A program made the translations under genes and the position numbers. Under the pieces are notes generated by a model, which had not been told where the DNA came from, did not search any database, and saw only the letters and a list, made by a program, of their open reading frames with translations. Positions 15,463-24,500 of a stretch of DNA of 64,000 bases are shown piece after piece. The stretch's first letter is position 1; every line of letters starts with the position of its first letter. Origin of the DNA: an uncultured Pelagibacteraceae bacterium (GTDB lineage Bacteria; Pseudomonadota; Alphaproteobacteria; Pelagibacterales; Pelagibacteraceae); contig CACOFY010000001.1 in assembly GCA_902626575.1 (NCBI GenBank), forward strand, positions 248,001 through 312,000. Direction: 5' to 3'.

Positions 15463-16345
15463 ATTCTTGTTCTTCCTCTACCACCGAAACATCATCACTA
15501 TCAGTACTTTCAGTTGGAACTGCTTGCTTAGTTTCAATTTTCGGCGTTTGACTTTCTAAATTTCTTTTAAGTGCTTTATTTAATTTTTTCTGCGTTTCTT
15601 CTGAAGAAATATTTAAAATGATTTGAAATTCAGATGACATTCTTTCATAAGCTTTTTCAAAAAGTTGTCTTTCACTGTATGATTGATCTACCATTATATC
15701 ATCACCCTTATTCAAATCTCTGACAACCTCAGCTAATTCATAAATTTTACCTGATGTAATCTTTTGTTCATATTCTTGTGCTCTTCTACTCCACATAGAT
15801 CTCTTTATTTTGGGCTTACTTTTTAAAATAGATATACATTTATTAACCTGGTTGATAGTAGACAGCGGCCGTAAAAATGATTGCTTATTTATTGGTAAAA
15901 GCCCAACAGCTTTATCCTTTTCAAATTTGATATCATAGCATTGTACCTCAATGCCACCGATAGTTTTTGCACTAATTGATAAAATCTGTCCAACTCCATG
16001 CTTAGGGTAAACAACATAATCTTTTGGTTTAAATACTTTTTTTTCTGTTTCTTGTTTTTTAATTTTTTTGATCTCTGGTTTTAACTCATTTTGTTTTGAA
16101 ATTCTTAAACTTACACTTTTCTCAGGTTCTTTAATCTTAGCTATATTTTTTTTTTTGAGATTTTTTAATTTTTTAACTTTTATGGAATTTTTAGTTTTTT
16201 TAACTAAGACTTTTTTTACTTTTTTTACTTTGATTGATTTCTTTTTGACTACTTTTTTTTTAAAGGTTTTCTTTAAAATATTTTTTAAATTTATCTTCTT
16301 CATTCTCGTACTTTTTGTGATCCGCGGGTGGATCTTTTTTTTCAC
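15461..16345 (-). CDS. CarD/CdnL-family transcription regulator with Lys-rich N-terminal tail
   Basis: CarD proteins bind the RNA polymerase beta subunit and stabilise open promoter complexes. The CarD domain starts near residue 105 with [17 protein letters not shown] and ends near 265. It includes the DNA-contacting [13 protein letters not shown] segment (about 197-209). Before it lies an unusual tail of roughly 100 residues made mostly of Lys with Val/Ile. The C-terminus is acidic (SVVEEEQE). The start is uncertain: ATG at 16345 overlaps fdxA by 86 bases, and ATG at 16303 (Met15) overlaps by 44. It is the last gene of helicase-TerB-fdxA-carD and ends in the shared terminator. Confidence 0.88.
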   Translation of the reverse strand: MKKKIHPRITKSTRMKKINLKNILKKTFKKKVVKKKSIKVKKVKKVLVKKTKNSIKVKKLKNLKKKNIAKIKEPEKSVSLRISKQNELKPEIKKIKKQETEKKVFKPKDYVVYPKHGVGQILSISAKTIGGIEVQCYDIKFEKDKAVGLLPINKQSFLRPLSTINQVNKCISILKSKPKIKRSMWSRRAQEYEQKITSGKIYELAEVVRDLNKGDDIMVDQSYSERQLFEKAYERMSSEFQIILNISSEETQKKLNKALKRNLESQTPKIETKQAVPTESTDSDDVSVVEEEQE

Positions 16346-16586
16346 TTATGTTTGGCCAAATTTCCGAGTACTTTGTATTCATTTCCAGCCACTTTTCACT
16401 TCCTTCAGCAGTATCTGGAACAATAGCATCGACAGGACACTCTGGCTCACAAACGCCACAATCTATACACTCATCAGGCTTAATTACAAGCATATTTTTT
16501 CCCTCGTAAAAACAATCAACCGGACATACGTCAACACAGTCCATTAATTTACATTTTATACATTTCTCGTTAACTAAATACGTCAT
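16260..16586 (-). CDS. fdxA: 7Fe ferredoxin FdxA ([3Fe-4S][4Fe-4S])
   Basis: Small electron carrier of the cytoplasm. The 108-residue protein has Cys9, Cys17 and Cys50 placed for a 3Fe-4S cluster, and Cys21, Cys40, Cys43 and Cys46 for a 4Fe-4S cluster, in [10 protein letters not shown] and [16 protein letters not shown]. It also has the long C-terminal extension with [15 protein letters not shown] that marks the FdxA group. Its ATG overlaps the TerB-like stop by 4 bases (ATGA). The 3' end overlaps the CarD coding sequence by 44 to 86 bases in another frame. The FdxA-CarD pair is common in Alphaproteobacteria. Confidence 0.94.
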   Translation of the reverse strand: MTYLVNEKCIKCKLMDCVDVCPVDCFYEGKNMLVIKPDECIDCGVCEPECPVDAIVPDTAEGSEKWLEMNTKYSEIWPNISEKKDPPADHKKYENEEDKFKKYFKENL

Positions 16587-17008
16587 TTATTTTTATTTTT
16601 TGTTCTCTCTTTGATGTCTCCAACTATTTTTTTATCTAAATAGAGTAGACCTGTAAGTCTTCTCATAAAGTTATCTTCATACATATCAGACGAACCATCA
16701 GAATATATAATACTCCATAAAGACTCAGTAATTTTTACCTTAAATTCCTCGTCAAAATTTTTGATCTCTCTTGTAAAATCAAGAATTTGGTTTGAATTAT
16801 TTTCAATTTTCTCTGCTTCATTGTATATATTCTCTAATTCTTGTTCCTTTACACCTATTTCCAATAAAGTTTTCTTAATTATTGTTTTTTCTTTTTCGGT
16901 AAAATTTTGATCAATTTTTGCTGCGTGTATTAATAATGCTGCAGACATGATAAACTTGTTATCATTATTAGAAGTTTTTTTTTCTTTTTTTTTTAAAAAA
17001 TCGAACAT
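16583..17008 (-). CDS. TerB-like domain protein
   Basis: A 141-residue acidic, helical protein. It starts [11 protein letters not shown] and contains [19 protein letters not shown] (about 24-42), followed by a run of helices and [21 protein letters not shown] (about 103-123), a pattern like TerB/TerB-N helical domains with Asp/Glu-rich metal-binding helices. Despite the name, these occur widely without tellurite resistance genes. It overlaps the helicase stop by one base (TAATG) and fdxA by four (ATGA), so it is embedded in the helicase-fdxA-carD operon. Function unknown. Confidence 0.72.
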   Translation of the reverse strand: MFDFLKKKEKKTSNNDNKFIMSAALLIHAAKIDQNFTEKEKTIIKKTLLEIGVKEQELENIYNEAEKIENNSNQILDFTREIKNFDEEFKVKITESLWSIIYSDGSSDMYEDNFMRRLTGLLYLDKKIVGDIKERTKNKNK

Positions 17009-19476
17009 TATTTAAAGTTTATCTCACTTAATATACTAAAAGGATTATCTTTATTTTTTCTTGAAGGTACATTTGCATTTTTGCCTCTTTTAGGTAAATA
17101 TTTAAAAAAAGTCTCATTATTCTTATCAAAGGTCTTATAACCCATTTTGCTGATTAATTTAACGAAACTTTCTTTACTACATCCGAGGAGATTAAGCATT
17201 TCAGCAACCAATTTTATTTCTTTTTCATTATCAATAATCTTTAAAAAAAGTCTTTCTAAAATATCTATTCTAACAAAAAACTTATCAAATTTTTCAAATC
17301 CACAAATTAACATAAAGTTTCTGTCAATATTCTTGTCGCTTTCAAAAAAATTCAAGCCGAATTTAGGTGGATCTAGGTCAAAATTTTTTTGGTGAAAGTT
17401 TTTCCACAATAAAATTCTTAATGTTACAATGTTAGGTTTGAATAAGTTTTGAACAAAAACATGGTATCTTCCAAATTTTACACCTAACTTTCTTAATATT
17501 TTTCTTTCATCTTGCTTTAAAAATTTTAAAAAATTTCTAACATCACCTCTTTTTACAACACCATTATTTTCATAAATTTGATATGCTAATGCTCTGATAG
17601 AAGAATTTTTTTCGTTAATATTTTTTAGATCAAGTAAATTTTTTAATTCTTGATTAATTTTATTGTTTATCCAGGAGTTTAAGTATTCAAGTAGTTTTAT
17701 TTGATCTTCATTTTCTATCATATCATCTATGATTAAATTAATTTCAGGATTTAAATAATCTCTACCTTGAGATAGTTTTGCTATAGGAGAATTATTCCAG
17801 TAAATTTTAAAATCATTTCTTAAATCCAGTAATCCAGTCTTGATAATTTGATCTATTCTCTTTAAAATTTCTGGGCTAACGTTTTGTCTTGCAGCTTTCT
17901 TTAATGATTTTATATCAGTATCCAGTGCCCCAATTTTATAATCTAATTCAAGCTTCAATCCCCTCAATTGACCAATGTATTGATTATTAATCATTACCTT
18001 TTCGTCACTTAATATTTTTGTATCAAAAGAAATATCCTGTTTTAAACCTCTTGCCAAAACACTGGCCCTTTTATCTATAAAACTTTTTGTTAACTCTTCA
18101 TGCAGTCTATCCGATAATTTATCTTCTAAATTTTTTGTTCTCTCTATCCAGTAATCTTGATTATCTACCCAATTAATTTTATTTGAAATATATGACCAAG
18201 TTCTGACATTTGCTATTCTGTTAGATATTGAGTCAACATTGCCATCTAGTTTATCTAGATGATAAAGTTGCTGTTTCATGTAAAGATTTGAAATTCTACC
18301 TGGTTTTTCTCTCAAAAAATTAAAAACTTTTCCAACAACCTCTAAATGATTACCATAACTTTTTTTTGCAAAATCTGGTATTTGGCAGCATTCCCAAAGT
18401 AACTTTAGTTCATTTTCATCATTAAAAATTGTAAGATTTTCAGTATCTTTAAGTATTGTTTTAAGCACCTTCTCGTCTTCACATTCATAAATTCTTTTTA
18501 ACCAACTCTTATTTGGTCTTTCATCCAAAGACTTTATTAATTCGGTACCATTCTTGAAATTTAAATTTGGATTACGCCAGTATAATGTATGAATTTCATT
18601 ATACTTATGATTTTCAAGTAGCTCAACTTCCTCAGCACTAATTTCTCCACAATCACCAGTTATTCCAAACAATCCATCATTTAAGTACCGTCCTGCTCTA
18701 CCAGCGATTTGGCCAATTTCCGCAAGGTTTAACCTTCTCATTTTTCTTCCATCAAATTTTTTAAGATTAGAAAAATAAACATTATCTAAATCCATATTAA
18801 TACCCATACCTATTGCATCTGTTGCAACTAAAAAATCAACATCTCCAGATTGATAAAGTTCAACTTGCGAATTTCTCGTCTTTGGACTTAGAGATCCCAT
18901 AACAATAGCAGCTCCACCCTTTTGTCTTCTTATTAGCTCTGCGATTGCATAAACCTCTTCAGCAGAAAAAGCAATAATTGCACTCTTTCTTTCAATTCTT
19001 GAAATTTTTTTATGACCTGAAAAGGTTAATTTTGAAAGTCTCTTTCTATCAATAAATTCTACATCCTCATCTAATTTTTTTATGATATTTTTCATGGAAT
19101 ATGATCCCATAAACATAGTTGTTTTATCACCTCTAAGATTTAACAATCTATCAGTAAAAATATGACCTCTCTCATGATCGGTACACATTTGAATTTCATC
19201 AATCCCAACAAATTCTAAGTTTTTATCGATTGGCATCGACTCCACTGTGCATAAATAATATTTTGCATTAATTGGTATGATCTTTTCTTCACCTGTTATT
19301 AAAGCCACTTTACTAGGATCTACTTTTTTAATTACTTTGTCATATACCTCTCTAGCCAACAATCTTAATGGAAAACCAATCATCCCAGTTTCGAATGAGA
19401 GCATAGTTTCAATTGCAAGATAGGTTTTTCCTGTATTTGTAGGCCCAAGAACAGCAACTAATTTGTTTTTTTTCAT
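17008..19476 (-). CDS. SUV3-like DExH RNA/DNA helicase
   Basis: Superfamily 2 helicase related to mitochondrial SUV3, a degradosome RNA helicase. The 822-residue protein has Walker A GPTNTGKT (11-18), DExH-type motif II DEIQ (93-96), a motif V segment ATDAIGMGINMDLDNVYF (about 218-235) and motif VI QIAGRAGRYLNDG (about 256-268). A long helical C-terminal half follows. Alphaproteobacterial members are large single-copy proteins probably acting in RNA turnover. It opens a four-gene chain with the TerB-like gene, fdxA and carD. The 106 bases before it hold a weak hairpin (stem GACTA/TAGTC near 19540-19553) but no gene. Confidence 0.88.
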   Translation of the reverse strand: MKKNKLVAVLGPTNTGKTYLAIETMLSFETGMIGFPLRLLAREVYDKVIKKVDPSKVALITGEEKIIPINAKYYLCTVESMPIDKNLEFVGIDEIQMCTDHERGHIFTDRLLNLRGDKTTMFMGSYSMKNIIKKLDEDVEFIDRKRLSKLTFSGHKKISRIERKSAIIAFSAEEVYAIAELIRRQKGGAAIVMGSLSPKTRNSQVELYQSGDVDFLVATDAIGMGINMDLDNVYFSNLKKFDGRKMRRLNLAEIGQIAGRAGRYLNDGLFGITGDCGEISAEEVELLENHKYNEIHTLYWRNPNLNFKNGTELIKSLDERPNKSWLKRIYECEDEKVLKTILKDTENLTIFNDENELKLLWECCQIPDFAKKSYGNHLEVVGKVFNFLREKPGRISNLYMKQQLYHLDKLDGNVDSISNRIANVRTWSYISNKINWVDNQDYWIERTKNLEDKLSDRLHEELTKSFIDKRASVLARGLKQDISFDTKILSDEKVMINNQYIGQLRGLKLELDYKIGALDTDIKSLKKAARQNVSPEILKRIDQIIKTGLLDLRNDFKIYWNNSPIAKLSQGRDYLNPEINLIIDDMIENEDQIKLLEYLNSWINNKINQELKNLLDLKNINEKNSSIRALAYQIYENNGVVKRGDVRNFLKFLKQDERKILRKLGVKFGRYHVFVQNLFKPNIVTLRILLWKNFHQKNFDLDPPKFGLNFFESDKNIDRNFMLICGFEKFDKFFVRIDILERLFLKIIDNEKEIKLVAEMLNLLGCSKESFVKLISKMGYKTFDKNNETFFKYLPKRGKNANVPSRKNKDNPFSILSEINFK

Positions 19477-19582
19477 TTCTACTATTTGTGTCTTATTAAA
19501 ATTTAATACTATATATTGTTGTGTGTATAGAACAAAAATAGACTAAAACTAGTCCGAATCATTGATCTAAAAGTTCTCATTT

Positions 19583-19984
19583 CTATTTATTTTTATAAAT
19601 TTTCCAAACCCCCGAAGCATTAGCAATAATCTTATCATTACATTTTAAATCACATGTAAGAAAAACCATGGTCTTAGTTTTTTTTAAAATTTTTGTAAAG
19701 CCAATAATTTCGTCTCCCTCCTTTGATGGTGCAATATATTTTATGTCTAAAGATATTGTAACACATGGGACATTGCCCGCACATCTACTAGCTGCAGTCC
19801 CAAGTCCTGCATCTATTATTGAAGCTATATAACCTCCATGAGTTATTTTTACTCTATTCAGGTGATTTTCTGTCACGATTGTTTTAAATTCATATTGATC
19901 TTCTGAAATTGTTCTAAATAAAAGACCTCCGTTATGTTTCATAAAGCCTGAGGCAGAACTTAGTTGTTCAAATTTTATAGTCAT
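19583..19984 (-). CDS. PaaI-like hotdog-fold thioesterase
   Basis: Probable acyl-CoA thioesterase. The 133-residue protein has the single hotdog fold pattern of PaaI: NGGLLFRTISED (about 18-29), the helix HGGYIASIIDAGLGTAAS (about 50-67), where the acidic residue is Asp58, and VTISLDIKYIAPSKEGD (about 75-91). Substrate cannot be told. The small hydrophobic frame at 19993-20076 ends 9 bases upstream on the same strand, and tRNA-Arg lies beyond that, so all three might share a transcript. Confidence 0.85.
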   Translation of the reverse strand: MTIKFEQLSSASGFMKHNGGLLFRTISEDQYEFKTIVTENHLNRVKITHGGYIASIIDAGLGTAASRCAGNVPCVTISLDIKYIAPSKEGDEIIGFTKILKKTKTMVFLTCDLKCNDKIIANASGVWKIYKNK

Positions 19985-19992
19985 AATAAAAT

Positions 19993-20076
19993 TTATAGAA
20001 ATATTGTTAAAATGATTAATATTATAAACACAATTGAAAAGAAAAGAACTACAGATTTTTGTAAAGATACTTTCAT
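19993..20076 (-). CDS. Possible 27-residue single-helix membrane peptide
   Basis: A short frame that I found by hand. It starts MKVSLQKSVV and continues as an unbroken hydrophobic helix of Leu, Phe, Ile and Val to its end, a typical layout for a small membrane protein with a short basic N-terminus. AAGGAG stands just before the ATG (spacing about 3, short but clear). It begins 16 bases from the 3' end of tRNA-Arg and its TAA is 9 bases before the thioesterase ATG. AT-rich DNA makes hydrophobic frames by chance, so this is tentative. Confidence 0.35.
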   Translation of the reverse strand: MKVSLQKSVVLFFSIVFIILIILTIFL

Positions 20077-20091
20077 AATCTCCTTAATAAT

Positions 20092-20168
20092 TGGTGCGCC
20101 TGCTAGGAGTCGAACCCAGAACCTCCTGGTCCGTAGCCAAGCGCTCTATCCAGTTGAGCTACAGGCGC
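20092..20168 (-). tRNA. tRNA-Arg (anticodon ACG)
   Basis: A 77-base gene. The acceptor stem GCGCCTG/CAGGCGC is perfect, the discriminator is A and CCA is encoded (complement of TGG at 20092-20094). The anticodon stem CTTGG/CCAGG encloses CTACGGA, giving anticodon ACG, which after A-to-I editing reads CGN codons. The D arm and the T loop (TTCGACT) are normal. Confidence 0.97.
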
Positions 20169-20239
20169 ATATTTAAATTTTTTTACTATATATTTATAAT
20201 TTATTAATGTAATTTTAAATCAAATAATAATTGTTTCTT

Positions 20240-21361
20240 ATGCAGAAATCTTCCCAAGATGTTGTTATTGTAAATGCTACTAGAACAGCAATAGGAAAAT
20301 TTAACGGAATGTGGGGAAATAAAGCTGCCCATGATTTAGGAAAGATTGTTATCACAGATATTTTAAAGCAAACATCTATAAAGCCAGACGAGATTGACGA
20401 GGTTATTCTAGGTCAAGTTTTGACTAGTAATGTTGGACAGAATCCAGCAAGACAAGCAGCGATAGGAGCAAAGATTCCACATGATAAAATTTCCTATATA
20501 GTAAATCAGGTTTGTGGATCCGGTCTAAGAGCAATAGTCTTAGCCTACCAATCCTTATTACTAGATTCATCAAAAGTAATAATAGCTGGTGGCCAAGAAA
20601 GCATGTCTAGATGTAACAAGGAATTAATGATGAAAGACGGTTTAATTGATGCATTTAATAATTATCATATGGGAGTTACAGCTGAGAATGTTGCTGAAAA
20701 ATGGAATATCACAAGGGATGAGCAAGACAATTTTGCATTAAATTCTCAATCAAAAGTACAAGACGCTATTAAAAAAAAAAAGTTTGAAGATGAGATTATT
20801 AAAAATGAAAGTTATAAATCTTTTAAAGATGAACATCCTAGAGCGAATATAACTTTTCAAGATTTAACTAAGCTTAAACCAGTATTTAAGAAAGATGGAA
20901 CAGTAACCCCTGGTAATTCTTCAGGTGTAAATGATGGAGCGGCAGGAGTTTTAATTATGAAAAGAAACGAGTCTGAAAAAAGAGATCTAGAACCACTTGG
21001 TAAAATTGTTTCATGGGCATCCTGTGGTGTAGATCCAGCCCTCATGGGATCAGGTCCAATTCCTGCATCAAAAAAAGCTCTTGAGATTGCGAATTGGAAA
21101 ATCAACGATTTAGATTTAATTGAGTCAAACGAGGCATTTGCTGCGCAGAGTTTAGCCGTAATTAAAGAATTAAAAATACCTGAAAATATTGTTAACGTAA
21201 ATGGAGGTGCAATTGCATTAGGACATCCAATTGGAGCATCTGGCTGTAGAATAGTAGTAACCTTGCTTCATGAGATGAAAAGAAGAAGTTCAAAAAAAGG
21301 TTTAGCTACTCTTTGTATTGGAGGTGGAATGGGTATAGCTATGTGTCTTGAAAGAGATTAG
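20240..21361 (+). CDS. Acetyl-CoA C-acetyltransferase (thiolase)
   Basis: Condenses two acetyl-CoA to acetoacetyl-CoA or runs the thiolytic reverse. In 373 residues it has the nucleophile Cys92 in NQVCGSGLRA, GGQESMSRC (about 117-125), NEAFAAQ (about 297-303), the His of GHPIGASGCR (about 330-339) and the second catalytic Cys in TLCIGGGMG (about 360-368). Family members are usually about 390 residues. The shortfall lies after SMSRC, where about 15 residues of a surface loop are missing. I start at the ATG 20240 rather than a TTG three codons earlier. No phaB or phaC is adjacent. Confidence 0.92.
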   Translation: MQKSSQDVVIVNATRTAIGKFNGMWGNKAAHDLGKIVITDILKQTSIKPDEIDEVILGQVLTSNVGQNPARQAAIGAKIPHDKISYIVNQVCGSGLRAIVLAYQSLLLDSSKVIIAGGQESMSRCNKELMMKDGLIDAFNNYHMGVTAENVAEKWNITRDEQDNFALNSQSKVQDAIKKKKFEDEIIKNESYKSFKDEHPRANITFQDLTKLKPVFKKDGTVTPGNSSGVNDGAAGVLIMKRNESEKRDLEPLGKIVSWASCGVDPALMGSGPIPASKKALEIANWKINDLDLIESNEAFAAQSLAVIKELKIPENIVNVNGGAIALGHPIGASGCRIVVTLLHEMKRRSSKKGLATLCIGGGMGIAMCLERD

Positions 21362-21474
21362 TTTTTAGTTGATACGTAATTTTTGTTTAATAGTGCCATT
21401 TGTATCCAATACCTAGCATCTAAACCATCTTTATCGTTAATTTTTTTTAATTTTTTGATTAATAATTTAAACAT
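21358..21474 (-). CDS. Hypothetical 38-residue protein
   Basis: A small minus-strand frame in the gap between the thiolase and E1 genes. It starts MFKLLIKKLKKIND and contains GLDARYWIQMALLNKN, which looks more protein-like than random AT-rich translation. Its stop overlaps the thiolase stop by 4 bases, the arrangement seen at true convergent genes in this window. A longer version from 21540 would run into the E1 start. I do not recognise the family and cannot exclude chance. Confidence 0.35.
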   Translation of the reverse strand: MFKLLIKKLKKINDKDGLDARYWIQMALLNKNYVSTKN

Positions 21475-21533
21475 ACACAATTTATCTCGTTTAAGGTTGT
21501 CCAAAAAAAGATTAAAATGTGGTAAAATTAAAC

Positions 21534-24500
21534 ATGTCAATTCAGTTAAAAGTTCCAGATATAGGTGATTTTGAACAAGTAGAAATAATTGAAGTCATAG
21601 TAAAAGCTGGTGAGAGTATAAAGAAAAATGATCCAGTGGTCACACTTGAAAGTGATAAATCTAGTGTAGAAGTTCCGTCAACAGTTGAAGGTAAAATATC
21701 AAATATTAATGTTAAAGTAGGAGACAAGGTTTCTAAAGGAGATTTAATTTTAGAAGTTGAGGGAAATGGAAAGGTATCACCAGATGAAATTCCAAAAAGT
21801 ACAAAAAATTTAATCGAAGAGGCAGAAAAAACTAACCATAAAGAGATAAAACATCCTCAAGAAACCGAAATTCAAAAAGAGATAAAAGATATCCCACAAC
21901 CAAAAATACAAAAAGAAACTATAAAAATTGCTGAGGATCGAATTTCAAACGTTGTTAAAGATGGAGATATTGATCCAATCGAAACAAAAGAATGGATAGA
22001 TTCATTATCCTCCGTTTTAGAAACAGATGGAAGTAAAAGGGCTCAGTTTTTAATCAAACAACTAATTGAGCATTCATATAGACAAGGTTCAGATTTAGTA
22101 CTCTCAAGGAATACACCATATGTAAACACTATATCTCCAGATAAAGAGACTAAATCTCCTGGTGATCAAAATATTGAGAGAAGGATAAGATCTTTAATTA
22201 GATGGAATGCTGCTGCAATGGTCGTGAGAGCAAATAAAAAATTTCCTGAACTTGGTGGTCACATTGGAACTTTTGCATCTGCTGCAACTTTATATGACGT
22301 TGGTATGAATCATTTTTGGAGAGCAAAGAACAATAAGTTTGGAGGAGACTTAATATATTTTCAAGGCCACAGTGCTCCTGGTATGTATGCCAGAGCATTT
22401 TTAGAAGGAAGGTTGAGCGAAAAACAATTAGATAATTTTAGGCAAGAGGTAAACCCAGGTGGTTTATCTTCATATCCACATCCTTGGCTCATGCCAAATT
22501 TTTGGCAGTTCCCAACTGTCTCTATGGGAATAGGTCCTATGTTGGCAATCTACCAAGCTAGATTTATGAAATATTTAATTAATAGAGGACTTATAAAAGA
22601 TGAAGGTAGAAAAGTATGGGCATTTCTTGGTGACGGTGAAATGGATGAACCAGAGTCTATGGGAGCTATTGGATTAGCAGCAAGAGAAAACTTAGATAAT
22701 TTAATTTTCGTTGTTAATTGCAATCTTCAAAGATTAGACGGTCCAGTTAGAGGAAATGGAAAAATTATTCAAGAGCTAGAGGGTATTTTTAGAGGAGCAG
22801 GCTGGGATGTGATTAAAGTAATATGGGGTTCTTATTGGGATCCTTTATTAGCAAAAGATAAAACTGGACACCTGGTAAAAATAATGAATGAAACAGTCGA
22901 TGGTGAATATCAAGCTTTTAAAGCAAGAAATGGTTTATATGTTAGAGAGAAATTTTTTGGCAAATATCCTGAGACAAAGGAACTTGTATCCACTCTCTCT
23001 GATAAGGATATATGGAGATTAAACCGAGGGGGCCACGACCCACATAAAGTTTACGCAGCTTATGATCAAGCTTCAAAAAACAAAGGTAGACCTACTGTAA
23101 TCATTGCAAAAACTATTAAGGGATATGGAATGGGAAAAACAGGAGAAAGTGTTAATACCACTCACCAGCAAAAAAAAATGGGTGTTGAAGATTTAATGTA
23201 TTACAGAGATAGATTTGACGTTCCACTAACCAATAAGCAGGTAGAGGAAATTCAATATTTTAGACCTGATGAAAATTCTGAGGAAATTAAATATTTAAAA
23301 GATCGTAGAATCAAACTGGGTGGCTTCATTCCAGAAAGAACTACTTATGCCAAGCAAATAAAAGCTCCTCAAAAAGATATTTTTGATTTTTTAAAAGAGT
23401 CCACAGGAAAAAAAGAGATGTCAACAACAATGGCATTAGTAAGATTATTAACAAACCTTCTAAGAGATAAAAATGTTGCACCTAGACTTGTGCCAATTAT
23501 ACCTGACGAGGCTAGAACATTTGGTATGGAAGGTTTTTTTCAAAAAATTGGAATTTACGCTCATGAAGGACAAAAATATGAACCAGAGGACTCTGAGCAA
23601 TTAAGTTCATATAGAGAAGATAAAAAAGGTCAAGTTCTAGAAGAAGGAATCAACGAGGCAGGATCAATGGCATCTTGGATTGCTGCAGGAACATCTTATA
23701 CAAATCATGATATTGAAATGATACCAATATACTTGTTTTACTCTATGTTTGGTTTTCAAAGAGTTGGAGACTTTGCTTGGGCAGCAGGCGATAGTCAAGC
23801 TAGAGGTTTTTTAATTGGTGCCACCTCAGGTAGGACTACTTTGGCAGGTGAGGGATTACAACATCAGGATGGACATAGTCATCTTCTAGCCTCTACTATA
23901 CCAAATTGTATTTCTTATGATCCAACATTTGCTTACGAACTTGCTGTAATTTTTAGAGAAGGACTTAGACGTATGCATGAAAAAAAAGAGAATATATTTT
24001 ATTACATTACAACTATGAACGAAAATTACCCTCATCCTGCTATGCCAAAAAAAAAAGGATGTGAGGAGGGAATTTTAAAGGGCATGTATAAGTTTAAAGA
24101 ATTTAATAAAAATAAAAAAAACAAAATTCAGCTAATTGGATCTGGTGCAATTTTAAGAGAAATTATTAGTGGTGCTGAAATACTACAAAATGAATATGGA
24201 ATTGATAGTGAAATTTGGAGTGTAACTAGTTTTAATGAGCTTGCGAGAAATGGTATGGAAACTGAAAGATACAATCTTTTAAATCCAGATGAAAAAAATA
24301 AAGCCTCATATGTAGAACAATGTTTGGGCCAATCAAATAGCCCTGTCTTGGCAGCTTCCGATTATATGCGAAGTCATTCAGAGCAAATAAGACCTTTTGT
24401 AAAAAATAGTTTTTATTCACTAGGAACTGATGGTTTTGGAAGAAGCGATACCAGAAAAAATTTGAGAAAATTCTTTGAAGTTGATAAAGAACACATAGTT

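Noticed and set aside
16068-16547. Long hydrophobic plus-strand frame opposite carD/fdxA
   Set aside because: The complement of the Lys-rich CarD tail gives Phe/Leu-rich frames. No start signal or conservation is expected.
19964-20176. 70-codon plus-strand frame ending in GAPARSRTQNLLVRSQAL
   Set aside because: Antisense translation of tRNA-Arg, a well-known false protein motif.
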